Under the pieces are notes generated by a model. The model was not told the DNA's origin and did no database searches. It saw only the letters and a program-made list of their open reading frames with translations. From NCBI GenBank assembly GCA_033239525.1, contig BSYO01000028.1:14439597-14503596 (forward strand): a stretch of DNA of 64,000 nt, written 5' to 3'. Shown piece after piece: positions 36,657-46,955 of this stretch. Made by a program: the position numbers and the translations under genes. Source of the DNA: Nepenthes gracilis (taxonomy: Eukaryota; Streptophyta; Magnoliopsida; Caryophyllales; Nepenthaceae). Within the stretch, counting starts at the first letter, position 1. The number at the start of each line of letters is the position of its first letter.

Positions 36657-37174
36657 GCACTTGCCTCGACCAGATTTATAACTTTTTCAACTAGCTCAAA
36701 GTCGGAATCAGATCGGAAAGCCTCTATTACCCCCTCTTCTCCTTCGCGCGGTTCTCTCCCTCGAGCAGCCGCTGCACCGCCTCTGGCTACCGTCGCGATG
36801 CCTACGAGCTGCCGGCACTCCCACCGTGGTTGCCGCCGTTGGCGACAAAGCCTTCCTCCCTCTCTCTCCTCCTTCTTCCCCCACAAAACCCTCGCTCGAG
36901 CCCCCTGCTTACCCCTCTTCCCTTCTTTCCATCTGCTGCTTTGACATTATCATTGTTATTGTTGTTGTTATTGTTATTATTATTGTTCTATTTTCTTTAT
37001 TTTAAAACCCAAATCGACACTTGGGCAACAGAATAGGTGCACCTTAAGCACCAACCCAACAAATCTAAATATCCTCTAAAATTTTATAATATTTAATATT
37101 TTTTGTCATACCCAAATTATTAAAAATAATAAACAATCCCCATTTAATCGGATAAAAAAATTCAGGATGTTACA
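36657..37174 (-). repeat. LTR A6 fragment (LTR start side)
   Basis: It reads TGTAACATCCTGAATTTT from 37174 in reverse complement, then GTT/ATT microsatellites at about 36945-36990. Its left 190 bp closely repeat 28636-28840 ('cacttgcctcgacc', 'cccctcttctccttcgc'). Element C lies between A5 and A6, so the two were probably parts of one interrupted LTR, apart from this overlap. Confidence 0.65.
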
Positions 37175-37286
37175 GGCCAGCAACCCACACAGCTCCACAC
37201 ACAAACACCTAAAAAAAAGATAACGGTAGCTCCAGTGTAACTTTATACGGTTGTTCTTATTGTCCTCTCTTCTATATATTTTTTAG

Positions 37287-38465
37287 ATGTCAAGGCCCGA
37301 AAATCCACTGCTCGCAAATCAATCGGCAAGCGTAATCGGCCAAGTGGGCTCTCTGCCCCCGATGACTTCATCAATCCCGAGGCAAAGGCCCTATTTATCT
37401 CACACATGTCTCAGCGACAACTCTCCCTTGAACGGGAAGTCTGCCTTACCTCCCTCAACCCTTCCATCTCCTCTGTCTTCCTGACCGTCATTGGGAGCCA
37501 ATCCTTACCAGTTTGATTGCTTCCTTTGCCACCATCATTCAAGACTTTTATTCAAATATTCATGAGATATCTCTCACATCCTTCTCAACCTTCTTGTGGG
37601 GGCGACACCTTTGGATTACCTAGGATGTGATTGTACGAGTTCTTGGACTTTCTTGGATGGAAAATCCTGACTATCCCTGCACCCCGCTCTCTAGGCCACA
37701 ACTTCATGAGCTCGCTACATTCCTGTATGGTGCACCCATGGAATGGAATGGGCGCTCTTTCAAAACTCTGCTTCTCTCCCCTCAGCACCTGGTCGTGAGC
37801 CGCATTATGTTCATAAATATTTTTCCCAACTCTCATTTTTCCTCCATCCCCCTTAATAAAGCTCTTTTTCTATATACTCTCTTGAGTGAGTGACCTATTG
37901 ATTTGTCGTCCAATCTATGCACTCACATTCTCTCCTACTTCACCGCACTCAAGGATGACAACCTTCCCCATAGTTGTCTCATTCAGCGGCTGCTGGTTGG
38001 ACTTGGTCTTCATTTTTTTGATCTTTCTCGTCTCTAACTTGCATGATCTATCACATCCATCACCTTTGCCCAGAGCTGGTCCCATACTCACTATTTTGCA
38101 GAGGATCCCTTGAGCCATTAGATGAGCTACTCCCTGAGGTGTCTTCTTTTTCGCCCAAGGGTGGACCATCTTGCTTTACCTCGTCCTACCTTGACCCCTC
38201 GGGTCCTGGATCGTCCCTGCCTCCCCAACACTCCACCTCTTCCTCCGCTGCACTAATAAGCCAAATGTCTCATCTTGTTGAACGCCTTAAACGTCTCTAT
38301 TCCTCGCAAGAGCGAATTTATGCTTCACAGTCTCAATTGCGTTCGAATCTTCTTGCCGGATTTGAGCATCTTGACTCCCGCTTGTCTACTCAGGAGGATG
38401 CGATTAGATGGTTGCGGCGTCATTATGGTCATCAGTCCTCCAACGATTCTTCTTGTTCCGAGTGA
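37287..38465 (+). pseudogene. SIRE env-like ORF with putative plant transposon domain, frame-broken
   Basis: Readable pieces in order are NPEAKALFISHMSQRQLSLE (about 37370), ASFATIIQDFYSNIHEISL (about 37520), DVIVRVLGLSWMENPDYPC, LATFLYGAPMEWNGRSFKTL, RIMFINIFPNSHFSSIPLNK (37627-37893) and SCLIQRLLVGLGLHFFD (about 37970). This is the 'putative plant transposon protein' domain found in the env-like region of SIRE elements. The last frame (38043-38465) ends in MSHLVERLKRLYSSQERIYA and a probable coiled coil. Function is unproven; in SIRE it lies between pol and the 3' LTR, exactly as here. At least three frame changes are present. No envelope signal peptide or membrane helix was seen. Confidence 0.75.
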
Positions 38466-38986
38466 TCCCCTCTCTTTGGCTCTTTGTGACAAAAGGGGGG
38501 AAATCATATTTTTGCTATTTTTGTTAGGGGGCGACATTCTTCTGTGGTAATGTTTAGGGGAGCTTTTCTTGTGTTATTCAGGGGGAGTTGTGCTATGATT
38601 TTTTTAGTCTTATTGTCTTTATGAATTTTACTGCTATGAATTTTATTGACTTCATTAGTCTTGTTATCATTAATGCTACTATATGCTACTGTGTCTGGTT
38701 GGCTTATTTTTTGTGTTGCTATAGACATATTATCTCTATTTGTATTATGTCTATTTGTATTAACCATGATTGTCTAAGCACTTCTGCTATAGTATCAGCA
38801 TGACCACTACAGTCTCGACACAACAGTTCAAGTATCGATGGTCCTTTACTTTTTGTATTATTTTTGTTTCTCACTAGGTGTAGATTTTTATATACGCGAG
38901 TTCTATCTCGGTGATATCCGAACCCGTGCTTATCTTGTATTTTTTCCTTTATGTGATTTTTTCATGAAATTGCCAGATAGGGAGAT
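38466..38986 (+). other. SIRE 3' untranslated region and polypurine tract
   Basis: It is non-coding and has G-rich runs 'aaaaggggggaaatc' (about 38491) and 'cagggggagttg' (about 38579). It ends GAAATTGCCAGATAGGGAGAT at about 38966-38986, the usual SIRE sequence before the LTR. Confidence 0.75.
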
Positions 38987-39300
38987 TGTTAAGACCATTT
39001 TTGTATTGGCATACTCTGTGACCATATTTGGTCATGTGTCAATATTGTGTTATGTTTATTGAAGTGTTGCATCATCTTGTTTTCATGGCTATCCGTTCTC
39101 GATGTCCTGCGCTTGCTATTTGCTTGATCTGCGCTTGAGCCCAATTTTCAATAGCATCACGCCTGTCGTGCGCTCGCCATTTGCTCGAGCCCCAATTCCA
39201 GCAGACTCAAGCCTGTCGTGAGCTCACCGTGCGCTCGAGCCCCAAAACCAGTAACCCTGTGACCGAAGCTCGCCTCCTTCTTGCTTGAGTGCCCATGCAA
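38987..39300 (+). repeat. SIRE 3' LTR, truncated
   Basis: It starts TGTTAAGACC directly after the polypurine tract and matches 10966-11275. Three 50-bp modules lie at 39133, 39183 and 39233. It stops near 39300, where unrelated sequence begins, so about two-thirds of the LTR is missing. Confidence 0.85.
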
Positions 39301-39315
39301 TTTTCTCTTGAAACC

Positions 39316-40323
39316 CTAGGCTAGCAATTTTGCCTGTCTAATTGTCCAGACAAGGAGGTGAAATTGCCGGCGAATACAATTTTTCTCGATGCCCCAATTT
39401 GATGTGCGCAGTGCTTGTAGTTGAAGAAAAGATGCTGTGTGCAGCATTCGAAATTGCAAGTGGAAGGAATCTCGGTTTGAGCTACAGTAGGACCTCGTTC
39501 CTGTGTTACAGTTGAACCGAGGTGTAATGAACCAAGGTGATGGAGCAGGACAATGCAGAGAGTAGAGAAGCCATTGTCGATTCTTTCCACCCGAGCATGG
39601 TTGTCCACAAGTATCCAGCATGCTTTTCTCAGGCGCTGGAAGAACAAAGGAAATCATGGACAGAAATTCTTGAGCAAGAGTCGATTCGTTCGGCTGCGGT
39701 GCCTCATCATCTCCATAGAGGCTACCAAGGTCCGAAAATTTCACATGCGTCTTCCCTAGCTCAGCCAAGTCAGCACCACCAGAGTCCTTCGCGGGTTTGA
39801 ATGACAGGATTTGCTCTGAGGTGGAAGGGTTTGCAGGTAGGAAAAGATGGAAGGTGTTACCTGTGTTTAGTACCGTAGCAAGCGGTTCGCCATCTAGCTC
39901 AGCACTCGGCCAGTCGGCGTGTGGTGGTACAGCCGTCTGCAACTCGTGGAACTCCTTCGTCTTTTCTGGTAAGCTAGGGATTGAACAGAATTATGAGATT
40001 TCGGTGGAAGGCAGATGAAGATGAGAAGACAGGATGAAAATCGAAGCGGAATTTGTAGACGACCGGAAATGGTGGTCGCTTCGTTGTTGTTCAATTCGGG
40101 CCAAGGTTGGCAAACTCTCAGCGAGGGATGGGAGAATTAGTTTAGTGGTGGACATAGAGGCACCAAATTGGTCAGTAGCTCGTCGAAGGTCCTTCATTGC
40201 GCTGGCCAATTCAGCAATGGCCGCTTCGAGGGCATCGAGTACTCGTTCTTCGTCCTCCTCCGCATTTGTTTCAATAAAAGCACCAAATGATGCATGCCTC
40301 TCGATCGTGGCTGGTGAAGTCAT
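39316..40323 (-). pseudogene. unidentified host-like gene start, broken (minus strand)
   Basis: The ATG at 40323 opens MTSPATIERHASFGAF, followed by an acidic, helix-rich segment (EEDEERVLDALEAAIAELAS, AMKDLRRATDQFGASMSTTK) to about residue 80. A frame change or intron follows. A 208-codon open frame (39942-39316) then continues with QTAVPPHADWPSAELDGEPL, SEQILSFKPAKDSGGADLAE and VKFSDLGSLYGDDEAPQPNE. Amino-acid use looks like a real protein, unlike the retroelement ORFs around it. I recognise no family. Upstream is a promoter-like region with a CT-rich leader. The left end stops at the SIRE LTR break. A gene captured by a transposon is the main alternative. Confidence 0.5.
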
Positions 40324-40399
40324 CGTCGGTGACGACTGGAGTGAACGGAGAGGGGAGTTCTGGCGGAGAAGGCGGTAGAAGGAGGGAGATTAGGGTAAG

Positions 40400-40600
40400 G
40401 GAAAGGGAAGAGGAAAGCAGAATGAGAGAGAGAGAAGAACAGAACGAGAGAGAATAGGGAGAGAGATAGAGAGAGAGAGAAAGAGTAAGAGGGTAATATT
40501 TTCTTCTTTTCTTTCATTATACGCAAGTCAGTATACATATATGGGACAGGGGAACGGGTAATTGGGAAACGGGTAACAGGGGACGGGTAACGGATAACGG
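40400..40600 (-). promoter_or_regulatory. promoter-like region of the host-like gene
   Basis: On the minus strand: four 'ttacccgtt'-like repeats (about 40555-40600), then CATATATGTATAC (about 40530), then a long TC-repeat (40400-40495) before the ATG at 40323. CT-rich leaders are common in plant 5' UTRs. The sequence is also a (GA)n microsatellite, so its role is unproven. Confidence 0.4.
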
Positions 40601-40604
40601 GTAC

Positions 40605-41704
40605 ATAACAGATGTTTAATTGTGGGTGTTTTTGCAGGTGAGTATGTATTTTAGTTTGTTTAATGGTGTCTATGTGTATGCGGATTTGACAAACACGGTC
40701 GGCAATGGTTATATCAACAACAGGCACTTGTGTGGGTGTTTACTGACAGGATTATGCAGCGGTGTGTTTGTAAAATTTAAATAATCCAGTATACGGGCAG
40801 TGTGTGAGTAGCGGTGTGTGTGTGTGCATGTGCAGCTGTGTGCTGCTGTGTGTGTAGCCATGTGTGCTGTCAATGTGAAGATGTGCTGTTGTATATGGGC
40901 GGGGTTGTGTGTCAGTGTTAGCGTGTGCTGCTGTGTGTGTGTAGGTGTAAACTACCAGTATGGTGGGTGTACTGGCAATGGGTGTGCGCTGGCGTGTGGA
41001 GGATGTGTGTATTCGGCTAAATGTGTGATAGTATAATTACATTATATATATATATGTATGAGGTGTGATGAGGTGTATTGGAAATGTAGGTATATGTAAA
41101 TAAATGGCATATGATGGTCTATAGAATAAATTAAGAATATTATGTGACGTGGTTTGGGTATTGCGTAAATAGCTTGGTTGTTGAAACTAGTTTGATTATT
41201 GTAGGTTATTTGTCCAGACATGCAAGTGATAATTAAATAATGGTTTTGATAATAAGTTTCTTATATCGAACATAATGAAATGCTAGATAAATGCTTAACT
41301 TCGTTAAAACATATTATTTTTGGTTTCCTTTTGTTCTTCATCGTTCCATGATAAATTCCTTTATGTTAGTTTTAATAGTATGAGTACGATTATTGTCAGT
41401 ACCGAGCAATATTTTTATCATTGTAATTATAAAACCTTCTTTACGTTATACTTAATTATGTAAATATTTGAATTATTAGTTTTCTACAGTCAAGATTGAG
41501 GAGAACGTATAAAAATATTAGGTATCTAATCGAATGGGAGGTTACGACACTTTAATATTATTTACACTTATACGATACTGATTGTTATATTATTGTGGCT
41601 ATAAGATATATTGCCTAGTGTGGTGGGATGTTATGGCCATGTGACTATCGTAGAGCATAATATCGAGGATATCATGGCTGGAAATATTAGGGTTGACATA
41701 TAGA
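40605..41704 (+). repeat. LTR B4 fragment
   Basis: It matches B2 at 47812-48905 ('tttaattgtgggt', 'acggtcggcaatggttatat', 'ttatggccatgtgac'). A TG-rich tract at 40800-41010 gives Cys/Val-rich ORFs of no meaning. It ends at 'ttgacatataga', where LTR A4 starts. Confidence 0.8.
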
Positions 41705-42030
41705 TGTAAGGTTCTGGTTTTCAAATTTTATTAATCATGGTTAATAATCAAAATTGAGGTCAAAGGATATAAAAAATTAAGCTAAATGAGTCAAAAATAG
41801 GACCAGTTAAATTTAGGCCTGACAAAGGCCTGAAGCAGGCTTGACACGGGCCTGATGCAGGCTTGAGCGCAAATAGCAGAACCCTTGTGCCCAATGCGCA
41901 CCCGAGGTGCACCCGGGACATAATTTCCAATATAGCTGCGCCTGCAACACTCCCGATGTGCGCTCGAGCACGATTTTCAGTGTTGCTGTGCTCGAGGAGA
42001 GCCCGATTGGAGCTCGAGTGCCAGTCCTGG

Positions 42031-42037
42031 TATTTAA
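42031..42037 (+). promoter_or_regulatory. first TATA-like box of LTR A4
   Basis: TATTTAA follows 'ctcgagtgccagtcctgg'. The same arrangement is found 720 bp on and in the gypsy E LTR (53876). Confidence 0.45.
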
Positions 42038-42750
42038 CCCGCACAATCAGTTTTCTTCTGGCATTTTTGCAATAGAAGAAAGAGAGGAGAGAGAGAGAGA
42101 GAGAAGGTGGCAAAGGGAGAGAAGAGGAGATCGAAGCTCTCGGGTCCATTTCTAACGTGGAGCTAGTTAAAAAACTTGGAGATCGGGTCGAGGCAAATAT
42201 ACTCCTATACTTTTTTTTCTCTTTTTGCTCATTTCGTATCGTCCCTTTTGGGTTTTCTTGTTCAAATGCCTGTCTAGACTTAGATTTTAAAGTATTCATG
42301 TGTTAAATGTGCATATATGTCGATTTGCTTTCCTATTTTGAAGTATATTTGTAAAAAACGTGTATATGTGTCAATTTCTCGTCTGATTTTGAAATTTACG
42401 TAAAATGTTATGTTAAATCAGAAATCCTAACCCCACGTATGCCATGATTTCAAATATTATCACTTGTATTTTGTATATGATGCTTCGTATGTTCTGATAA
42501 TTATGTTAAATCCTTTAAATGTTCGAATTTCTTCCTGAAACATCTCGTATGTTAAGTATATGGGCCGTTATTATGAAAATTGCCCATTTTGTATATTTTT
42601 GTGAAATTTCTTGAGTGCCCGAGGCACGCCCGGGATGCGTTTGACAGAATCGAGCTGCACAAGGAGTGCCTGATGGGCACTGGAGCGCGGCACTTTGGGT
42701 CTCTTGGCGCTCGATTAGCGCTCGAGCCGGTGCTCGAGCGCCAATCGGAT

Positions 42751-42757
42751 TATTTAA
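42751..42757 (+). promoter_or_regulatory. second TATA-like box of LTR A4
   Basis: TATTTAA follows 'ctcgagcgccaatcgga', the duplicated copy of the box at 42031. Confidence 0.45.
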
Positions 42758-43012
42758 ATGCGCAAGGGTTTCACTCGAGGTATTTTTCAACCATTTCCAC
42801 TTTTTAGAGAGAGAGAGAGAATGAAGGCTAGAGAGAGAAAGGAGGAGATCGAAGCCTTGGAGTCCAAATCCGTCCGAGAGGTAATTATAAAAGTGATAAA
42901 TCGGGTCGAGGTAAATGCTCCCGTACCTTTTTTATCTCCTTTTTTAATTTTTATTTATTTTTTATTGGGTATTATTATTCCGATATCCACCCAAATTGTG
43001 AAAAATATATGA

Positions 43013-46000
43013 CCCATGGTTAGTACTAAAGTTTTTATGGTTTATTATCCAATTTTCCTCCTGTTTGGCTCGATTTGGTTTTGCCAGACCTTAACCCTCG
43101 CCCAAATTTTGGATTCCCCTTCTTCCCTTATATTGTGTTAAATTGACTCCAAAATATAAATCACCATATTCAAATTATGCATATATCGGTCAAGCATTTG
43201 AACTCACAAGTATCAACCCATTCGCAAAATCCAAATGCTCTAAACTGATACTATTACTGTTCACCTGAGCCTAATTGTGAATTTTATATGTTTCCATCGT
43301 AATTAATTATTACACAAGATATGTCTAATCGTATATATTCAATTGTAAACACAGGATAATGTGTTTGTCCTCCGTTTGTAAAGAAATGTGTTCGGAGGAC
43401 CCAATGTGATAATCGCATAATGTGATAAAGAATTCTAATCTTTTCTATGCATTGTGTCATCTATGTATCAAATTGACTTGTGAAAAGACTTAAATCCAAA
43501 GAAAATATAATAATTGTATATGTAATCGGAAGGAAGTCCAAAATGTAATATGTGATCAAATCATTCTCCCAGATGAAGATATTATAAATTGAATTGTAGT
43601 GGACATTATCTCAAATGAATAAGCAAATAAATAAGAAAACCATACAATTAGGACTATGGACTATGTTACGAAAGGGTAATATCCCTTGGCATGATATAGG
43701 TATCATTGTAGAGACTCAACAATTACCCTGGCCGCTTATGGGAACAGGTGATACTCTTGGCAAATTTTAGGATATTACTATAGAATTATGAAGATTGCCT
43801 CTAGACCGCAGGAGGTTAAGGTAGCGTTTTTATTGGCCTGTGGTGACCGGAGTCATAGGCATACCGCTATGCCACATGGTGTTCGGCCCGCTTATGGGCA
43901 ATATGTGATGATCGAGTAGGAGCAGGCCTAAAATGTAGCCGATACTTTATAAATATGTAGCTTAACACATTTCTTTCTCGTCCTCTCGCACCTTTAGTTA
44001 GTAAAACTTACTAACCTTGATCCATAAAAGATGAATAATCATACTTAAAGTATATCTCAAGGAAAAGTAAGTTGTATTCCAAAACATATTTAATCATATT
44101 CCCGTTTATACATCTCCTTTATGATTATATCTCCTTCCTTTGCTCATCTTTGCCCATGGTTAGTACCTAAAGTTTTTATGGTTTATTGTCCGATTTTTCT
44201 CCCGTTTGGCCCGATTTAGCTTTGTCAAACCCTAACTCGCCCAAATTTTGGATTTCCTTTCTTCCTTTCATATTATGTCAAATTGACTCCAAAATATAAA
44301 TCACCATATTCAAATTATGCATATATCGGTCAAGCATTTGAACTCACAAGTATCAACCCATTCGCAAATCCAAATGCTCTAAATCGATACTATTCTTGTT
44401 CACCTGAGCCTAATTGTGAATTTTATATGTTTCCATCGTAATTAATTATTACACAAGATATGTCTAATCGTATATATTCAATTGTAAACCTGGGATAATG
44501 TGTTTGTCCTCCGTTTGTAAAGAAATGTGTTCCGGAGGACCCCAAAGTGATAACTGCATAATGTGATAAAGAATTCTAATCTTTTCTATGCATTGTGTCA
44601 TCTATGTATCCAAATTGACTTGTGAAAAGACTTAAATCCAAAGAAAATATAATAATTGTATATGTAATCGGAAGGAAGTCCAAAATGTAATATGTGATCA
44701 AATCATTCTCCCAGATGAAGATATTATAAATTGAATTGTAGTGGACATTATCTCAAATGAATAAGCAAATAAATAAGAAAACCATACAATTAGGACTATG
44801 GACTATGTTACGAAAGGGTAATATCCCTTGGCATGATATAGGTATCATTGTAGAGACTCAAAAATTACCCTGGTCGCTTATGGGAACGGGTGATACTCTT
44901 GGCAAATTTTAGGATATTACTATAGAAGGATGAAGATTGCCTCTAGACCGCAGGAGGTTAAGGTAGCGTTTTATTGGCCCTGTATGACCGAGTCATAGGC
45001 ATACCGCTATGCCACATGGTGTTCGGCCTGTTTACAGGCAATATGTGATGATCGAGTAGGAGCAGGCCTAAAATGTAGCCGATACTTTATAAATATGTAG
45101 CTTAACACATTTCTTTCTCGTCCTCTCGCACCTTTAGTTAGTAAAACTTACTAACCTTGATCCGCAAAGATGAATAATCATACTTAAAGTATATCTCAAG
45201 GAAAAGTAAGTTGTATTCCAAAACATATTTAATCATATTCCCGTTTATACATCTCCTTTATGATTATATCTCCTTCCTTTGCTCATCTTTGCCCATGGTT
45301 AGTACCTAAAGTTTTTATGGTTTATTGTCCGATTTTTCTCCCGTTTGGCCCGATTTAGCTTTGTCAAACCCTAACTCTCGCCCAAATTTTGGATTTCCTT
45401 TCTTCCTTTCATATTATGTCAAATTGACTCCAAAATATAAATCACCATATTCCAATTATGCATATATATCGGTCTGGCATCCGAACTCACGAAATCCGAA
45501 TGCTCTAAATCGATACTGTTATTGTTCACCTGAGCCTAATTGTGAATTTTATATGCTTCCATCGTAATTAATTATTACATAAGATATGTCTAATCGTATA
45601 TATTCAATTGTAAGCCCGGGATGATGTGTTTGTGCTCCGTTTGTAAAGAAATGTGTTCCGGAGGACCCCAAAGTGATAATTGCATAATGTGATAAAGAAT
45701 TCTAATATTTTCTATGCATTGTGTTATCTATGTATCCAAATTGACTTGTGAAAAGACTTAAATCCAAAGAAAATATAATAATTGTATATGTAATCGGAGG
45801 AAAGTCCAAAATGTGATATGTGATCAAATCATTCTCCCGGATGAAGATATTATAAATTGAATTGTGGTGGACCTTTCCTCAAATGAATAAGCAAATGAAT
45901 AAGAAAACCATAAAATTAGGACTATGGACTATGTTACGAAAGGGTAATATCCCTTGGCATGACATGGGTATCACTGTAGAGACTCAAGGATTACCCTGAC

Positions 46001-46430
46001 CGCGTATCCTGACCGCTTATGGGAGCGGGTAATACTCTTGGCAAATCTTAGAATATTACTATAGAAGGACGAGGACTGCCTTTAGACCGCAGGAGGTTAG
46101 GGTAGCGTTTTATTGGCCTTGTATGACCGAGTCATAGGCATACCGCTATGCCACATGGTGTTCGGCCTGTTTATAGGCAATATGTGATGATCGAGTAGGA
46201 GCAGGCCTGTAATGTAGTCGATACTTTATAAATATGTAGCTTAACACATTTCTTTCTCGTCCTCCCGCACCTTTAGTTAGTAAAACTTACTAACCTTGGT
46301 CCGCAAAAATAAATAATCATACTTAAAGTATATCTCAGGGAGAAGTAAATTGTATTCCAAAACATATTTAATCATGTTCCCGTTTATGCATCTCCTTCAT
46401 GATTATGTCTCATTCCTTTGCTCATCTTTG
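43013..46430 (+). repeat. threefold tandem repeat, unit 1,139-1,140 bp
   Basis: Units run 43013-44152, 44153-45291 and 45292-46430, each starting CCCATGGTTAGTAC and ending TTTGCTCATCTTTG or a near variant. Long stretches are nearly identical, for example 'aatatcccttggcatgatat' in units 1 and 2. The first 130 bp of unit 2 match unit 3 much better than unit 1, while its middle matches unit 1. Confidence 0.95.
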
Positions 46431-46955
46431 CTTATACTATCTACTATTTTTTATTATGATGCATCTGTTGAGCTGTTAGCTCACCCTTATTTCTTTTGCC
46501 TTCCAGATGAGCACACTATTATGCCTGACGAGGCCGAGTAGACTATGAGAGTAGTATAAGCAGCTAATACAGATTAGAAAGCTTTCAAAGACTTAGTTTT
46601 GATATTTTGTATAAAGTATGGATATTGTAATAATTATTTTGATACTTATGGTTATGTACATGCATGTCATGATAATTATGATGCATAGATAGTTTTCGCT
46701 ATTCATTGATGGATGTAGTAGCTTCTGCAACTATCCTATATGGTTGTAATTGGTTCCTAGTTGGCATCTTTTCTGAGCTGGTGTCATACCTTAGTTACGA
46801 CATCGGTGCCACTCATATATTTGTTGTGCCAATTGGGATTTTGTGTTTATGTTGTATGTATGCTGTTAATTCTATACAATGTTTTGTATTTGGCAAACAT
46901 CCGTTTTATAGACAAAATTCTACCGAATTTTCGGTAGAATTTTTAGTCTATCACA

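Larger units (their letters stand above)
41705..46955 (+). repeat. LTR A4, 5.25 kb, enlarged by internal duplications
   Basis: It starts TGTAAGGTTCTGG, closely like the gypsy E LTR start TGTAAGGTTTGAG, and ends GTCTATCACA. It contains a duplicated promoter region (41870-42200 and 42590-42930) and a threefold 1.14-kb tandem repeat. Removing these leaves about 2.2-2.3 kb, the size of the other A-type LTRs. Flanks ATAGA and GGAGA share three of five bases, so a target duplication is not proven. No gene is present. Confidence 0.75.

Noticed and set aside
37287..38465. True viral envelope gene in the SIRE element
   Set aside because: The region matches the plant transposon env-like domain and a coiled coil. 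No signal peptide, fusion peptide or membrane anchor is visible.
40818..41036. Cys/Val-rich 72-codon ORF that looks like a secreted Cys-rich peptide
   Set aside because: It is a translation of a TG-rich tract in LTR B4. B2 has a similar ORF from a different TG pattern; no signal peptide or conserved Cys spacing is seen.
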